A stretch of DNA of 64,000 nucleotides. Source: Cerrena zonata (lineage: Eukaryota > Basidiomycota > Agaricomycetes > Polyporales > Cerrenaceae). This document shows positions 33,014 through 44,893 of this stretch, one piece after another. Below the pieces are notes generated by a model, which had not been told where the DNA came from, searched no databases, and saw nothing but the letters and a program-made list of their open reading frames with translations. Each line of letters opens with the position of its first letter. Positions within the stretch are counted from its first letter, which is position 1. The DNA is taken from NCBI GenBank assembly GCA_038087015.1, contig JASBNA010000022.1:124001-188000 (forward strand), written 5' to 3'. A program made the position numbers and the translations under genes.

Positions 33014-33362
33014 GCAACCTATAGTCATGTACGGGTTAAAGACCTAAGATTCGAGTAAGGAATCCTTTGTAAGATTACGTATTGCTTCCAGTTATGTATA
33101 TTTCACTTTAACTTGTTAAGACGTTGAATATTCGGCCTAATAACTATAACTCGAAGGGAATAGGAAATACTAGGGGATTTATATATATAGCGTACAGCCT
33201 GACTACGGCAATTGCCGACATTTCGATCACCTTCCAGTTTCACGATCACCTTTTCTAAGTTACCATTTACAACATTCCGTTCGCAATAGCAGTAAGTATC
33301 CGAATATCAAGTAAACTTGTTTAGCAATACGAGAACAGACATAAATGTCATATTCCTTAGAA
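33014..33362 (+). promoter_or_regulatory. Upstream region of TRM8 with a probable 5'UTR intron
   Basis: A GTAAGT donor at 33292 and a TTCCTTAG acceptor ending at 33360 flank a 69-nt interval that stops two bases before the ATG at 33363. This favours 33363 over the in-frame ATG at 33345, which would lie inside the intron. Confidence 0.5.
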
Positions 33363-34314
<952 letters not shown>

Positions 34315-34422
34315 TTGTAACAGTATAATGACACTAATGTAGACACAGAAGAATAACTGGAGGATATTGAAGGAAAAATGAAGAGCAAATATATGGTACA
34401 GGTACTGATCAAGTCACAGAGC

Positions 34423-37400
34423 TCAGCCATCGTTGACGGCTTTCTTCAATATATCCTGCCAATCTGCGGCCAACTTCTGCAACGTCTTGCTTCTCGCTAT
34501 AAGAAAAGGGTTCAATGAGCATTCAGACCGGATTACGGAGAACGGAGAGGGACTCACCAAACACAGCCAAAACATCTTTCAGTAAATCTCGTTTGGAGGT
34601 TCCGAGTATTGTGGGAGACCAAGAATCTTCCCTACCAGGCCGCCTGTCACCAACATGAGCATTTCCCCATAAGCCTGAGAAGCAATACACGTACCAATAC
34701 ACCGGCCCAAACAACTCCTTGATCAGCTCCTCCGCTTTAGCCCTATAAGCTTGATCCGCGATCTTCTTCGCATAGAGTACCAAGGCCTGTTTGTACTCCT
34801 GAGGACTATCCAGCGACTTGGCGGCATACATCCTAGCTTCCAGATGTCCCAACGTCAAGGCATCACTCCACCAACTAGGTCTCTCCTTCACAGCATCAAT
34901 CGCCGGTAGACGTTCGGCAATTGCACTCTCGATAGTGTTAACGATTCCGCGAGTACCAGTCTGTGATCCCCGTTGTCTACCCGACCACACATCTGAGCCT
35001 TCTGCCCACCATCCATCACTGAGTTTCGTCCAGGCTAAGAGAGATGAATCATATGTATGTGCCACGCTGGTTGAGAGCTGAACAATTGGTGCACCATTTG
35101 CCCTGACAGAGGCGGTCACGATGGAGCAGTTTGGAGCGCTACCGAGAATGGCGGAGACAGAGATTGGAGGGAAGAGAGCTTGTTGTTTCTTGATATCCCA
35201 TACGTATATCGACCCAGAGGAGGTCAACACCATCAGGATGTTCTTCGCACTGCTGATAATCGAACATGGGACACCAAGGCTGATAACTGGCACAATCCTT
35301 TGTAACACACCATGTTAGATGTTATAATGTATAGTAAGTAGAGCAACAACAAACGTACTTTCGTCCGGTTGGTGAGTATACAGTAATGGCCCCGTCTTGA
35401 CTTGCAGCGGCACAAAATGAAGTTGTCGCAGTGAGCGCCAACACCTGAGTTGGCAGGTAATCCAGCCACTGTGTTTGCTTGCCACTAACGAATAGCACCT
35501 CTGTAGGCGTATTGGTGTCCTCGTAATTCCTGCCCTCAAATATATCTTCCGTGCCTTCAACTGACGCTTTCACATAGTTGAGCAACGATGATAGTGGAAG
35601 TCTCCCTGAAAGTGAGAGTTCGATCGAAGTAGAAGCAAAAGCAGCTACTCCCGGAGGGTTGAAGCCTGAAGAAAGCTCCTTAATCGATACTGCCTCCCGC
35701 ACGCGGTCGCCGCCCAAAGTCCGAGGTTTGATTGGTCTATCTTCCATGAAGTCCACAGCACTAGCTTTACGTTTGCCTTTCCTTCCACTAGTGTCGAGTG
35801 AACTGATTTGCACATCCGTGTTCAAATCTCCAGGTGAGTCCGAATCGGGGTACACAAGCATTGGTTCGTCACCAAATGAATGAGAGGTAGGAGAGTGCAT
35901 GTTCATGCCGGAAGTCGAGGTCTGTGGTTGGATTCTGGAGGATGACGCGATACCTGTCACTTCGTGGAACGATCGTCCAGTCGATACGGGAACCGAAGGG
36001 GGTTCAGGTGCCGACGTCTGCATATTCGATCTACCAGGGTTCATAGCAGAGGGTATATTTGAACCAAGTCCACCCATAAACGTAGGCTGCACCCGTTTCT
36101 TGGACTTTCGTTTCGCGACCAAATGATTAATTCGTTCACCGCCGAGTCCATTGACAGAGGAATCGAACCCTGGTGCCTCAGATGGAGCGCGAGCTTGTAC
36201 TTCGACTCGTTTGGGTGAAGGTGGGGGAGTCATTTGTTGATCGGTAGGTTGTGTTGTGTGAGAGAAGCCCGTGGGCAAAGGAGGCGGCGTAAAGCCGAAT
36301 TTGGCAAGGTATTTTTCCTGTACTGACAATGGTGCGAGACCTTCGAGTTCTTCTGGATCAAAGCTGAATACCGCCATAGTACCATCTGACGAGACCGCGT
36401 AGAGTGTTAGGCCGTCAAGAGACCTATAGAAATGTGATTGAGAATTCAATAAAGCACGAGGCCAATGGAATAGCTACCAGGTGAGGTCCATGATTTGCCG
36501 CTCAAACACCTCTTTTGCGACAACCAGAGGTCGAGCCGATTTAGTCTGCCAGACGGAGACGGAACGGTCATCCGCGCCCAGCGCAACAACAGAGCAAATG
36601 TTGGAGGCCACCACCGGTTGTGAGGGATTTCGTAAGAAGATGTGGGGATTATACGCCTGTACGAGAAGTAAGAACCTATAGTTAATGAGAGAACGGAATA
36701 TTCTGCGTACCGCTACTTCGATCGTATTTTCATGGCCGACCAGACTGATATCGGATGTCCAGCTACCTCTCGATATTACAGCAGCAATGAAAACATAGCC
36801 TCCATTGTTTGTTGCATTTGACGCAGTGATATGTGCACCATCTGGGGACCAACTGTTCCCAACATGAGAATTCGAAATGATAAGAGAAAAGGGAATCATA
36901 CCTTAGTCGTCGGAAGAAGGTACCTGGTGACTCCTCAAATGGCTTCTTAACTTCTGCCTCCAGTTCCCAGTCTTTGGTTCTCCATACTTTCACGGACCTA
37001 TCGTCTGAGGAAGTAGCAAGGAATTCCCCGACAGGGTCCCAACACACTCCTTTGACAAATCCTTGGTGCAGTTCTAGCTTTCGTAGTCGTTCTGTGTATT
37101 TTGTATCAGTAATAGTATCCAAATAGACATAACGGCTAGTCAGTCACCGAGAGTGAACCCACACCAAATAAGCACTTTGGAGTCTAGGCCAACTGACGCG
37201 AGGAATCGATCACCAGGGGCCCAAGCCAAGTCTGTAACATCTGTAGTATGTGTGAGGGAAACGTCAGCCATAATGAGGTGAATGACTACGTACCACTTTC
37301 GTGTCCTGGGAGCCGTTTAAGAGGTTTCCATCCTTCCACATTAACCTCATCGGATCCCCACACTTTCCCTTTCGCTGACCTGTCAAGTATAAAACATCAA

Positions 37401-37813
37401 AAAACACCAAACAAGTATACGCCCCGTATACATACGGGTCAAGGTCCCAAATCATCACAATCTCATCGTCACTCCCACTCGCGAGCCACCTCCCGGAATG
37501 TGCCCATCGGACAGTCAAGACTGGGCCAGTATGCATAGTAAGGGTACATAGCGACTTCGGTGGTCTTCCAGAGGCTTCAGAATCTGCGTTTAAGATAGGT
37601 TTTGTACTCCAAATTCGTACTTTCGCGTCGAGTCCGCCTGTGGCTATCCGTGAACCATCCGGGTGGACATGACACGAGAACATGGATAGTCGTTTTGCCT
37701 GATCACGGCTAGATGAATCTAAACACATTTTGCATTTATTATCAGTTGTATTAAGGGTAACATGATAGTGGCCAACCTTTATGTTGAACCCATGCGGGTT
37801 TTGTGAACCTCAT
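34423..37813 (-). CDS. HIR1: Histone chaperone HIR complex subunit Hir1 (HIRA homologue)
   Basis: Replication-independent H3-H4 deposition and histone-gene repression. ATG 37813 begins MRFTKPAWVQHK, the typical HIRA N-terminus, spliced into the first WD repeats (HPDGSRIATGGLDAKVRIWS, WAHSGRWLASGSDDEIVMIW). Further WD repeats are GDRFLASVGLD-like, WDPVGEFLATSSDDRSVKVW and VALGADDRSVSVWQTK, then SLDGLTLYAVSSDGTMAVF. The linker contains KSKKRVQPTFMGG, resembling the short basic B-domain motif by which HIRA proteins bind Asf1. The C-terminal Hira domain includes NILMVLTSSGSIYVWDIKKQ and GGWWAEGSD-like residues, and ends DWQDILKKAVNDG at 34423. Several introns of about 50-60 nt interrupt it. No lesion was noticed. 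Confidence 0.9.
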
Positions 37814-38190
37814 GTTGTCTGGCGAGTCGTGTCAACCTAGAGGTGGGATAGGGGTAGGGGATTATTTCAACAACCAGATTATGATAGAAGTGTAAAACTC
37901 TTGATAATTGGATGGGTATTAGTATACAGCAAGAGATTGAAACTCGGAAAGAGGTAGTAAGGTTATGCGACTTGCTTGAATGATGTTGCACGTCGAAGGC
38001 CGATCACCCGTGGAAAGCACGGCTTTCTAATTTTGGAAGGTCTTCAAGTTCATCAAACACGAGTATAATAATCAAACAGTTTATATGATGTGGTAGAGTA
38101 CAAAGTTGAATAACGTCCATGTGTATAGTCCATATAAATAGTGTCCGTAGTGCTCAGCACCCAACGTTAAAATAATAGGTGCGATGATAT

Positions 38191-39245
38191 TTAGGACAAG
38201 ATGGGAAGATAGATCTGACGCAATTGTCTGGTGCAAGCAAATTCCCGACAAACGGGGCATGCTCTCTTCTTCTCAAGGGCAGTGTTGATACAACTAAAAG
38301 GTACCAGTAAATGTCAGTTACATATTCTGAACCTGAAGAAGAAAGGTGAAGGCTTACGCAGTACAGAAGATATGTCCACAGCGTGTAGCACTGCACTGCT
38401 GAGGCGCCTCCAAGCAAAGAGGGCATCCATATGGCTGAGGACGCTGTTCACCAAAAACAACAGCGGTAGAAGTGGTTCCGTTCATGTTATCCGAGGATGT
38501 GGAGCTAGCTTCGGAGGATGATGAACCGGATGTGTATGCGGTAGAAGAAGAAGAGGCTGAACTAGATGACTCTGGCGTGTCAGAGCGAGCAGAGCTCGGG
38601 CCAGCCTCAATCGGCAGAGTGCTTCCGCCAACCGCACTGACTGAGGCGAATCCCCAGTAAGTGTCGCGCTCTTCCTCAAACTCGGTCTCGTCATCCTCGT
38701 CCCAGTATTCGTCGCCGGGACCGTAATCTTCGTCATCACTGGCGGGAATGTTGTCTTCCTCGCCTTCGTTGGGATAGCGGACTTCGGCAACTGCGTCTTC
38801 CCAGCCGTCGAAGGAGTCGTCGATGTCGTCGTCTTCCTCGTCCTCGTCGTCGCTGTCATCACGGTGGATAGCAGCCATCTCGACGTGCTGAGAACGAAAT
38901 GTAGTTAGTAAATACAATAAGTCTATGTTATTGAAGTTACTTACAACTCGGAATCCGCCGGCAGTGGCAAAGGTTTTCTGGCATGCAGCACAGTAGTGAT
39001 GTTTATCAGAGAAGACGTAGTGCTATTCAGAATAAAAATCAATAAAGCGTTTTTGAAGGTAAGAAAGGATTAGAAGCTCACGTTTCGTAAAGAGTTTCTG
39101 TTAGCGAACCGTCTGTTACAGGGCTCGCACATGGGATGGTTGGAAGAGAGTTGCACATGCTCAGCACGAGCTTCTCTCCATGGAAGTATAAATCGCAGAG
39201 CGAGCAGTAGACCATATCGGAGTAGAAAATTCCAATTTCGGCCAT
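38191..39245 (-). CDS. C2H2 zinc-finger and C-terminal RING protein; apparent one-base frameshift
   Basis: Start MAEIGIFYSDMVYCSLCDLY at 39245. The next residues in the downstream frame, EHVQLSSNHPMCEPCNRRF with NSLRN, and HHYCAACQKTFATAGGF with HVE, form C2H2-type fingers. A long acidic region (DDSDDEDEEDDD, EGEEDNIPASDDEDYGPG) and a Ser-rich stretch follow. A C3HC4 RING (CPLCLEAPQQCSATRCGHIF, then RACPVCREF) ends near the stop at 38191. RING proteins usually act as E3 ubiquitin ligases; the substrate is unknown. Between CDLYF and PWREARAEHV the frame slips by one base at the CC pair 39182-39183 (plus strand GG). One added base restores a continuous finger region, so a sequence error is likely. 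Confidence 0.72.
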
Positions 39246-39921
39246 ATTGTAAATCAAAGTTTAGACGAGTAGTAGTTCAAGTCGTGAGTGTGTAGTAGAA
39301 GTGTGAGTGCGTTGAATGAATTGCTGATGACTTTGCCTTCCAGAACCGCACCCCTTAAATACATCTCAGCCCCTCGGAAGGATGCATGAAAGCAGAATGG
39401 CCGTCGCTCGGATCGTTCGGTGCAGTGAGGACGTACCGACGCTCGATCCGCTCGTGAGTTGGAGTAACGAGTCTTCCGAAGGATTTCATTGGCCTAGTTT
39501 TGATTTTGACTGAGCTCGGTCTATGGTCATCTCGGGCTGACATTGGTACTGGAAAGGAGTCCAAATAAGGTGAATGGGAGGAGTAGGTGGGATACGTTAC
39601 GAGGGTGGAGCCGCACCCTCGCACTTGCTCGAAGCATAGCGGATCGCTCGACTTACCTATACCTCCACCAACGGTGTTGACGTATTGCCGGGTGTTGGAG
39701 TCCCCAAGGAAACGCGACCATTCGAGAGAACACCAGGTAGCATGCATCGATTATGATACTTTTCCACGTAAATTACACAAACAGATAAGTCAGAACAGAA
39801 ACGCAAACAAAAGAATAGCAACAAGCAATCACAGCAGAACAAACACGAGATTCGCAGAGTCCATGAGTGGAGGGCAACAAAAGTTTGTCAGGGAGGTAGA
39901 GCAATGTACGAGTGGGTGTGT
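39246..39921. other. Intergenic region
   Basis: Lies between the start of the C2H2/RING gene and the stop of the zf-PARP gene. Opposing ORFs of 112-130 codons occur but overlap each other, lack family features and have ordinary composition. No gene is called. Confidence 0.45.
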
Positions 39922-41669
39922 TTAGTCATAGTCATCCATATCCTCGTCATCGGAAACCTTTGCTGGCTTCTTGGCCTTGGGCTTCGGGGCTGCCTTCTTC
40001 GACGCAGGCTTGGACGAGCTAGCTTTCGATGCGGGAGCACGCTGTATGGAGATTATCATTAGTTCATAAACGAAGATACGTTCACGGAAGAGTCACGTAC
40101 CTTGCGCTTTTTAGGTGCAGGCTCTTCTTCCTCCTCTTCATCATCATCGCCGCTGACATTCGCGATCTCTTCAGCGAAAGTCCTCACCGGACTCTTCTTC
40201 GGTCTCAGCTTTCTTCTTACTGGCCCTTTTCTTAGGGGCAGCCTTCTCAGCCTTTTTAGCAGGAGCACGTTTAGCCTTAGGCTTCTCCTCTTCCTCGTCG
40301 TCATCATCCTCGTCCTTCTATACTCACATATAGGAATTAACTCGAGTCTAGCTATGGATACCAAATCGAAACACATACCTTAGCCTTCCTGACTCTCTTC
40401 TTAGGCCTCTCCTCCTCACCATCGTCGCTGTCCTTAGCTTTCTTCGCCTTCCTAGGGGCAGGAGCCTTCTTCTTGCCAGTGTCAATAGCTTCACCAGGAC
40501 CTTTATCGTCCTCGGGAATCTCATCTGCTTCCCAGGCATTACGGATTTTCTCTTGCTCGGCTTCCTTGATCTCGTCAAAGCCTGGAATAGACTCGGCCTC
40601 GGTGTAAGTACGTTTCAGTTTGGCGATGAGGTCAGCGGGAGTGCAACCCCAATGTTGCCAGGCCCTGGTAGACGGGATAGGATGTCAGCGTTGCGAAAAC
40701 ACGGAAGGAGGGAATGAACTAGACGTACATCGACTTGTGGCCACGGAACTCAACTTCGTCACCCACTCGGAAGAAATCCTTGCCAATTTGGTCCTTGCAA
40801 GCTACAGATAGAAATTCAGTAACCAGAAACGAACGAACGGAATACTGATACTCACTCTTGCACTTGGACCGTCCACTAGACGCATACTCCACCTTGAAGT
40901 TGCCCTTATCATCTTCCTCCTTCTTCTCCTTCTTCGCAGCAGCCTTCTTACCCTTCTTTTTACCGCCCTCCTCTTCGTCATCGTCCCCTGCGTCGCCCTC
41001 AGGCTTCTTGGCACTCTCAGGGCAGATCAGCAGGGGTCGACTTTACCGTCTTCCCAAGCCTTGGTGATCTTTTCTTGGTCGGCCTCTTCGAGTTCGTCGA
41101 AACCGTCGAGATCGGCGGCATTGTCAAAGATTTCCTTCATGTTGGAGATCACTTTGGGTGTTACACAGCCCCAGTGACGGTAAGCCCTGTCAAACAATAC
41201 GGAGATTAGTATTTGCCAGACAACATATAGGACGAATAGTTGGAAGAAATGTGAACAGCGATGCGCAAATTGAACACTTCATGGTTCCACATGCGTTCCA
41301 ACGACGGAACAGAGGGAAATAGGGGAACATTGCATCCCAAGGTATGGACTCGAACTTACCATGAAGTGTTGCCCCTAAAGTCAACGAGGGCGGCAAGGCG
41401 CAATTCGCCCTTGACGATTTTGGTACCTGTGAACGCGACATCAGTTGAGCTCCCCTCACCCAGTCAAACACGGAGCCTAATATACCTGCACAGGGCTTAG
41501 GACCTAGAGCAAGACCAAAGACACGAAACGACGCGCTCGTCAGCAAGGAGAACACGGAGTGACGACGACGAACGAACGACTGACCTTTACAGCCTGACCT
41601 GTTGTTAGTCGCGTAATCGAGACGGTATCCGCCCTTTCGCTCTTTAGTGCCGCCTTCGCTATCAGACAT
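39922..41669 (-). CDS. Nuclear protein with two PARP-type zinc fingers; three apparent one-base indels
   Basis: MSDSEGGTKERKGGYRLDYA begins the first zf-PARP finger (GCKGPKPCAGTKIVKGELRL, DFRGNTSW, HWGCVTPKVI). A second finger follows an acidic/Lys-rich linker: NFKVEYASSGRSKCK, CKDQIGKDFFRVGDEVEFRG, WQHWGC. The tail is a long run of acidic and basic patches (KKKAPAPRKAKKAKDSDDGE, PKKRVRKAK) ending DDEDMDDYD at 39922. PARP-type fingers bind DNA breaks; the fungal relatives (S. pombe Hpz-type) lack a PARP catalytic domain, as here. Frame changes occur at G-runs 41020-41022 and 41033-41036 (one extra each) and at AAA 40176-40178 (one extra). Removing one base from each restores VDPADLPESAKK and DFAEEIANVSG. 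Confidence 0.78.
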
Positions 41670-42269
41670 AATTCAATGCTAGATGGAGGGGGGTTCTGCG
41701 CAGGTTGTTGAGTAGGTTGCGAGAGGCAGGGAGATGGAGGGAGGGAGGAAAGAAATGTTGGTTGATAGGGAGAGGGAGGGTATTTGGCCGCGTAGAGACT
41801 ATAAATCGGATAGGTGGCAGGTGCCCTGTGCGCGGTGCTTCAATTGACTAACTGTATTCTCGCACAGGGTTCTTGTTTGTCAGACACGCACGGACCCCAT
41901 TCATCATTGACTTGTTCCAGATTGTCTTGACTCATTCCCTTTGCCTCTTCAATCGTTTGACTTTTGCCTGAGAGTGCTCTAGAAAGTGCCCTGGGACGGG
42001 TCTCTTGCCGCATAGCGTAGGTGCTGCTGGCAGGGATCAACTCGGGTTAGGGTTTCCGAGTCCTGATCATCGCTTCACACGGGATCCCAGGACACGCATA
42101 GCCGAATCAATACTATGGTACTGCAGAAGCTTATAGCACCCTCACTTATAAGTTGGTCACACCGTTTTCACACATAGAGTATTCATGCGAGGAAAGGATC
42201 ATGGTTATGATGAGGTCATGCGAGAGAAAATGGTACATAGCAAAAAACATAGCAGATTTTGACATTGAC
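41670..42269. other. Intergenic region
   Basis: Promoter side of the zf-PARP gene and 3' side of the eS26 gene. It contains a purine-rich tract (41745-41790) and an AT element ctataaatcgg near 41800. No gene was recognised. Confidence 0.45.
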
Positions 42270-42963
42270 CTATGCCTTTCCTGCAGCCTTGGCCTCCTCA
42301 GCCGCGACAACAGCAGGGTTGACCTTCTTGCCATCCTTCCATCGGACACGGGGAGGAGGTGCACGGTTGCGACGACCCTCACGCGAACGGACACGGACAA
42401 CTGTAGTGTTCAATTTAAGCACCTTCATTTCCCTCGAGACAAAATATATGCTGGTACGTACCGTGCGAGTGAATAGCGCATGATACACAGTATGCGATTT
42501 TGATGTAAAGCTTGGGGAGGACATATTCTGCACAATACATATATCTTTAGTTTATTTTCAAGCACAAAACTCCATTATAACGCACCGTTGTAGACGGAGG
42601 CCTCGCTGATATCCCGAACAGCGGCACTCTCAACCATGTTCCTCACGGTGAATCGCTTGATGGCCTTGTCCTTACCAACGCAACGCGAGCAGTTGGAGCA
42701 TCGGACAAAGTTAACGTGGCCGCGGCCCTTCTTGTTACGGCCGTTATTTCTTCTCTTCTTAGTCTAGAGAAACGCAAGCACAAGGCGAAGTTTTAGCAAA
42801 CGGTTTCCGGGAGAGTGTCCAAAAGCCCAGGCGAGAAAGTAGGATGTGTGAATGTCATCTGAAGGTGAATCAAGCCATCCATCCCATTCGAACAGAATTC
42901 GGTGCGTATTCTGGTGTCTGTGCGGTCCTGACGGGTCCTAAAGGTCAAAACGATGCTTACCAT
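42270..42963 (-). CDS. RPS26: 40S ribosomal protein eS26
   Basis: Component of the small ribosomal subunit at the mRNA exit channel. Exons on the minus strand are 42961-42963, 42586-42763, 42462-42527 and 42270-42400, which sum to 378 nt (125 residues). The first exon holds only the initiator ATG, immediately followed by a 197-nt GTAAGC...CTAG intron. The next exon starts [20 protein letters not shown]. Zinc ligands are in RCSNCSRC and [29 protein letters not shown] and the basic end [20 protein letters not shown] are typical of eS26, with an Ala-rich tail. The model is fully in frame. Confidence 0.93.
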
Positions 42964-43392
42964 AGTGAATCAACGTCGGGTGTCTTGAGGATTAACGAGG
43001 TCGGGCCCGACGACGGTCTTGAGGTTGCCTCTCCAGCTGCCCAGTTCCTGAGCTTTGGTGAGCACTGCCAAATTGGGAAGGCGCACGTGGTGGTACGGCA
43101 GTTACCGAAATGCCATCACAGCCCATTTGGTAACCTCATTGTTCTAATGTTGTTGTCCTCTCCCGCTTCGATACCAGCTGGAAATATACTTGAATGTCTG
43201 TGCAACTCAGGACAAGAAATGGGCAGCGTGCTCCCCATTCACCAGCTGGAAAATGCATTTGAATTCCGATTGACGTTTGACAAACAGCTTGAATAACCGG
43301 GAAGGCCGAGAGCAAACTACAGACAATAGCAGTATTCATCCCATTGTCACGCGCGGGAAGCTCTTGACTACCCCTTATCCTCGCATGGAGAG
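42964..43392. other. Divergent promoter region between eS26 and the CBM19-like gene
   Basis: Upstream of both neighbours. A 150-codon plus-strand ORF across 42844-43296 is antisense to the first eS26 intron and lacks any protein features, so it is not called. Confidence 0.5.
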
Positions 43393-43398
43393 TATAAA
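43393..43398 (+). promoter_or_regulatory. TATA box of the CBM19-like gene
   Basis: TATAAA within gagagTATAAAgaactg, 175 bp upstream of the ATG at 43573. A pyrimidine-rich tract (tcccttt, ccctcgtctcctctc) follows, as is usual before fungal transcription starts. Confidence 0.6.
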
Positions 43399-43572
43399 GA
43401 ACTGATGCAGTCTACTTCCCTTTCCCTCGTCTCCTCTCACAGGTTACGACCCTCACATTCTGAGCCCGGTGCTCCGCTCACTTTCATACGCATTCACACA
43501 TATACCTACTAGCCTTCCTCGCTTTCATTCACGTCACTTGTTCTCAACCTAATCGCCAACTACATCACGATC

Positions 43573-44547
43573 ATGCAACTCACAATGTTTAGACTCGCAC
43601 TCACTCTTGCTCTCACCTTTGTATCGATATCCCTCGCCGCACCCGCTTTGGACTCTGCCACTCTCTTGCAGAATGGTCAAGACGCTCAGACGTTGAACGC
43701 TGAGTTTAGGCAACTCTCTGCTAGTGACCCGTGTAACTGTAAGTCTTGATCTCTTTCATAATGTGTTAGCTGCGTTGGACGCGTTCGCCAGATGTGGCCG
43801 TCCCATTTTTGCAACACACTTAGAGTATACAGTTACTAACCTTCTCTTCAACAGCTGGTCAAATGGCTTGTATCAATGGTACCACCGCGTTATGCCAATT
43901 TCGGCTCCTGGACTAAACAAGCATGCCCCGACTCAAAGAAATGCTTCGCGATACCTTCCATCTCTTCACCTGGAACTGTAAGCATCACTTTCCCTCAATT
44001 CAACCCGACCTTTGATTCTAATCTACATATTTGACCACCACAGCGAGTCGTTTGCACGAGTAAAGCGAATGCACTTTCATTAATCGAGGCAACAGGAGCG
44101 AAAGGTGGCATCGTAGGCCTGGGGTCTAATAACCAGACACTTCCATTACCCACCACCTCTCTCCCTCCCTCAGCCACACCAAGTACGAATGCCACATCTC
44201 CGAATGAACCCACTGTGAAAGTGGTCACCGTGACTGTAACTGCGGGAGCCGATTCGAGTGCCACCCCCGCTCCTACCACACCAGCACCAACTATCACACT
44301 TCCCCCAACTACTAGGACCATTGACTCTGCAGGCGTTGATAGTCTGCTCTCGAGCCTTAGCGCAGAAGGAGTTGTTTTCGTCACTGCCGCTGCTTCGGCT
44401 ACACCCTCTGGTTCCGTCCCCCCTTCAGGAAGCTCTGATGATACACTACCAACTGCTACCGCAAGTCCCTCTGATGAGATGAAAGAACGTGAAAGAGTGG
44501 CGATCAAGATCGCGGCCTGGAGGAGACGTATCAGTCACGATTCTTAA
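43573..44547 (+). CDS. Secreted CBM19-like chitin-binding protein; apparent one-base frameshift
   Basis: The signal peptide MFRLALTLALTFVSISLAAP is followed by a short propeptide and a Cys-rich module: CNSGQMACINGTTALC, QFGSWTKQAC, then KKCFAIPSISSPGTRVVCTS. This spacing and the CFAxP...GT..xCTS end match the CBM19-like domains common in Agaricomycetes. A long Ser/Thr/Pro-rich tail follows (VTVTVTAGADSSATPAPT), probably O-glycosylated, without a clear GPI signal. Exons are 43573-43738, 43855-43977 and 44044-44547. Their sum is one base too many: the TTT in ccaatttcgg (about 43899-43901) should be TT for the Cys module to stay in frame. Chitin or cell-wall binding is inferred. Confidence 0.72.
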
Positions 44548-44893
44548 AGACTTGAAGTCTGAAGAAAGACTCGAATCACGTTGAACGTGATTTGGATATT
44601 AATGTTTATATGGGTTTTATGGGTTTTGACGACTAATTATGTCTTGTAGCAATAGAATTGTCTCGTTATTGTATTACTACTATTGAATCTGGATAATTCA
44701 GTGTTGTGTCAGAAATCGCGCTCGACAGTAGTTCGCTCTTGGTGTTATCCCGCCATGAAACAAAGAAAGTTACGGCTTCACTTTCTCCAGGTGAAGAACG
44801 AAACCTAGGTTCAGAGGACTCTTTGACATTATAAGATATTATTTCCGTAGGATATAGTGTACACAAGCAAGGGATAATGAAATGCGAGTACGA
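44548..44893. other. Convergent intergenic region
   Basis: 3' regions of the CBM19-like gene and VPS11. No gene seen. Confidence 0.5.

Noticed and set aside
39355..39925. Overlapping opposing ORFs of 130 and 112 codons
   Set aside because: They exclude each other and show no domain, repeat or signal peptide.
42844..43296. 150-codon plus-strand ORF
   Set aside because: Antisense to the first intron and promoter of the eS26 gene; no protein-like motifs.
44666..44866. Minus-strand ORF of 66 codons
   Set aside because: Lies in a convergent 3' region with no features.
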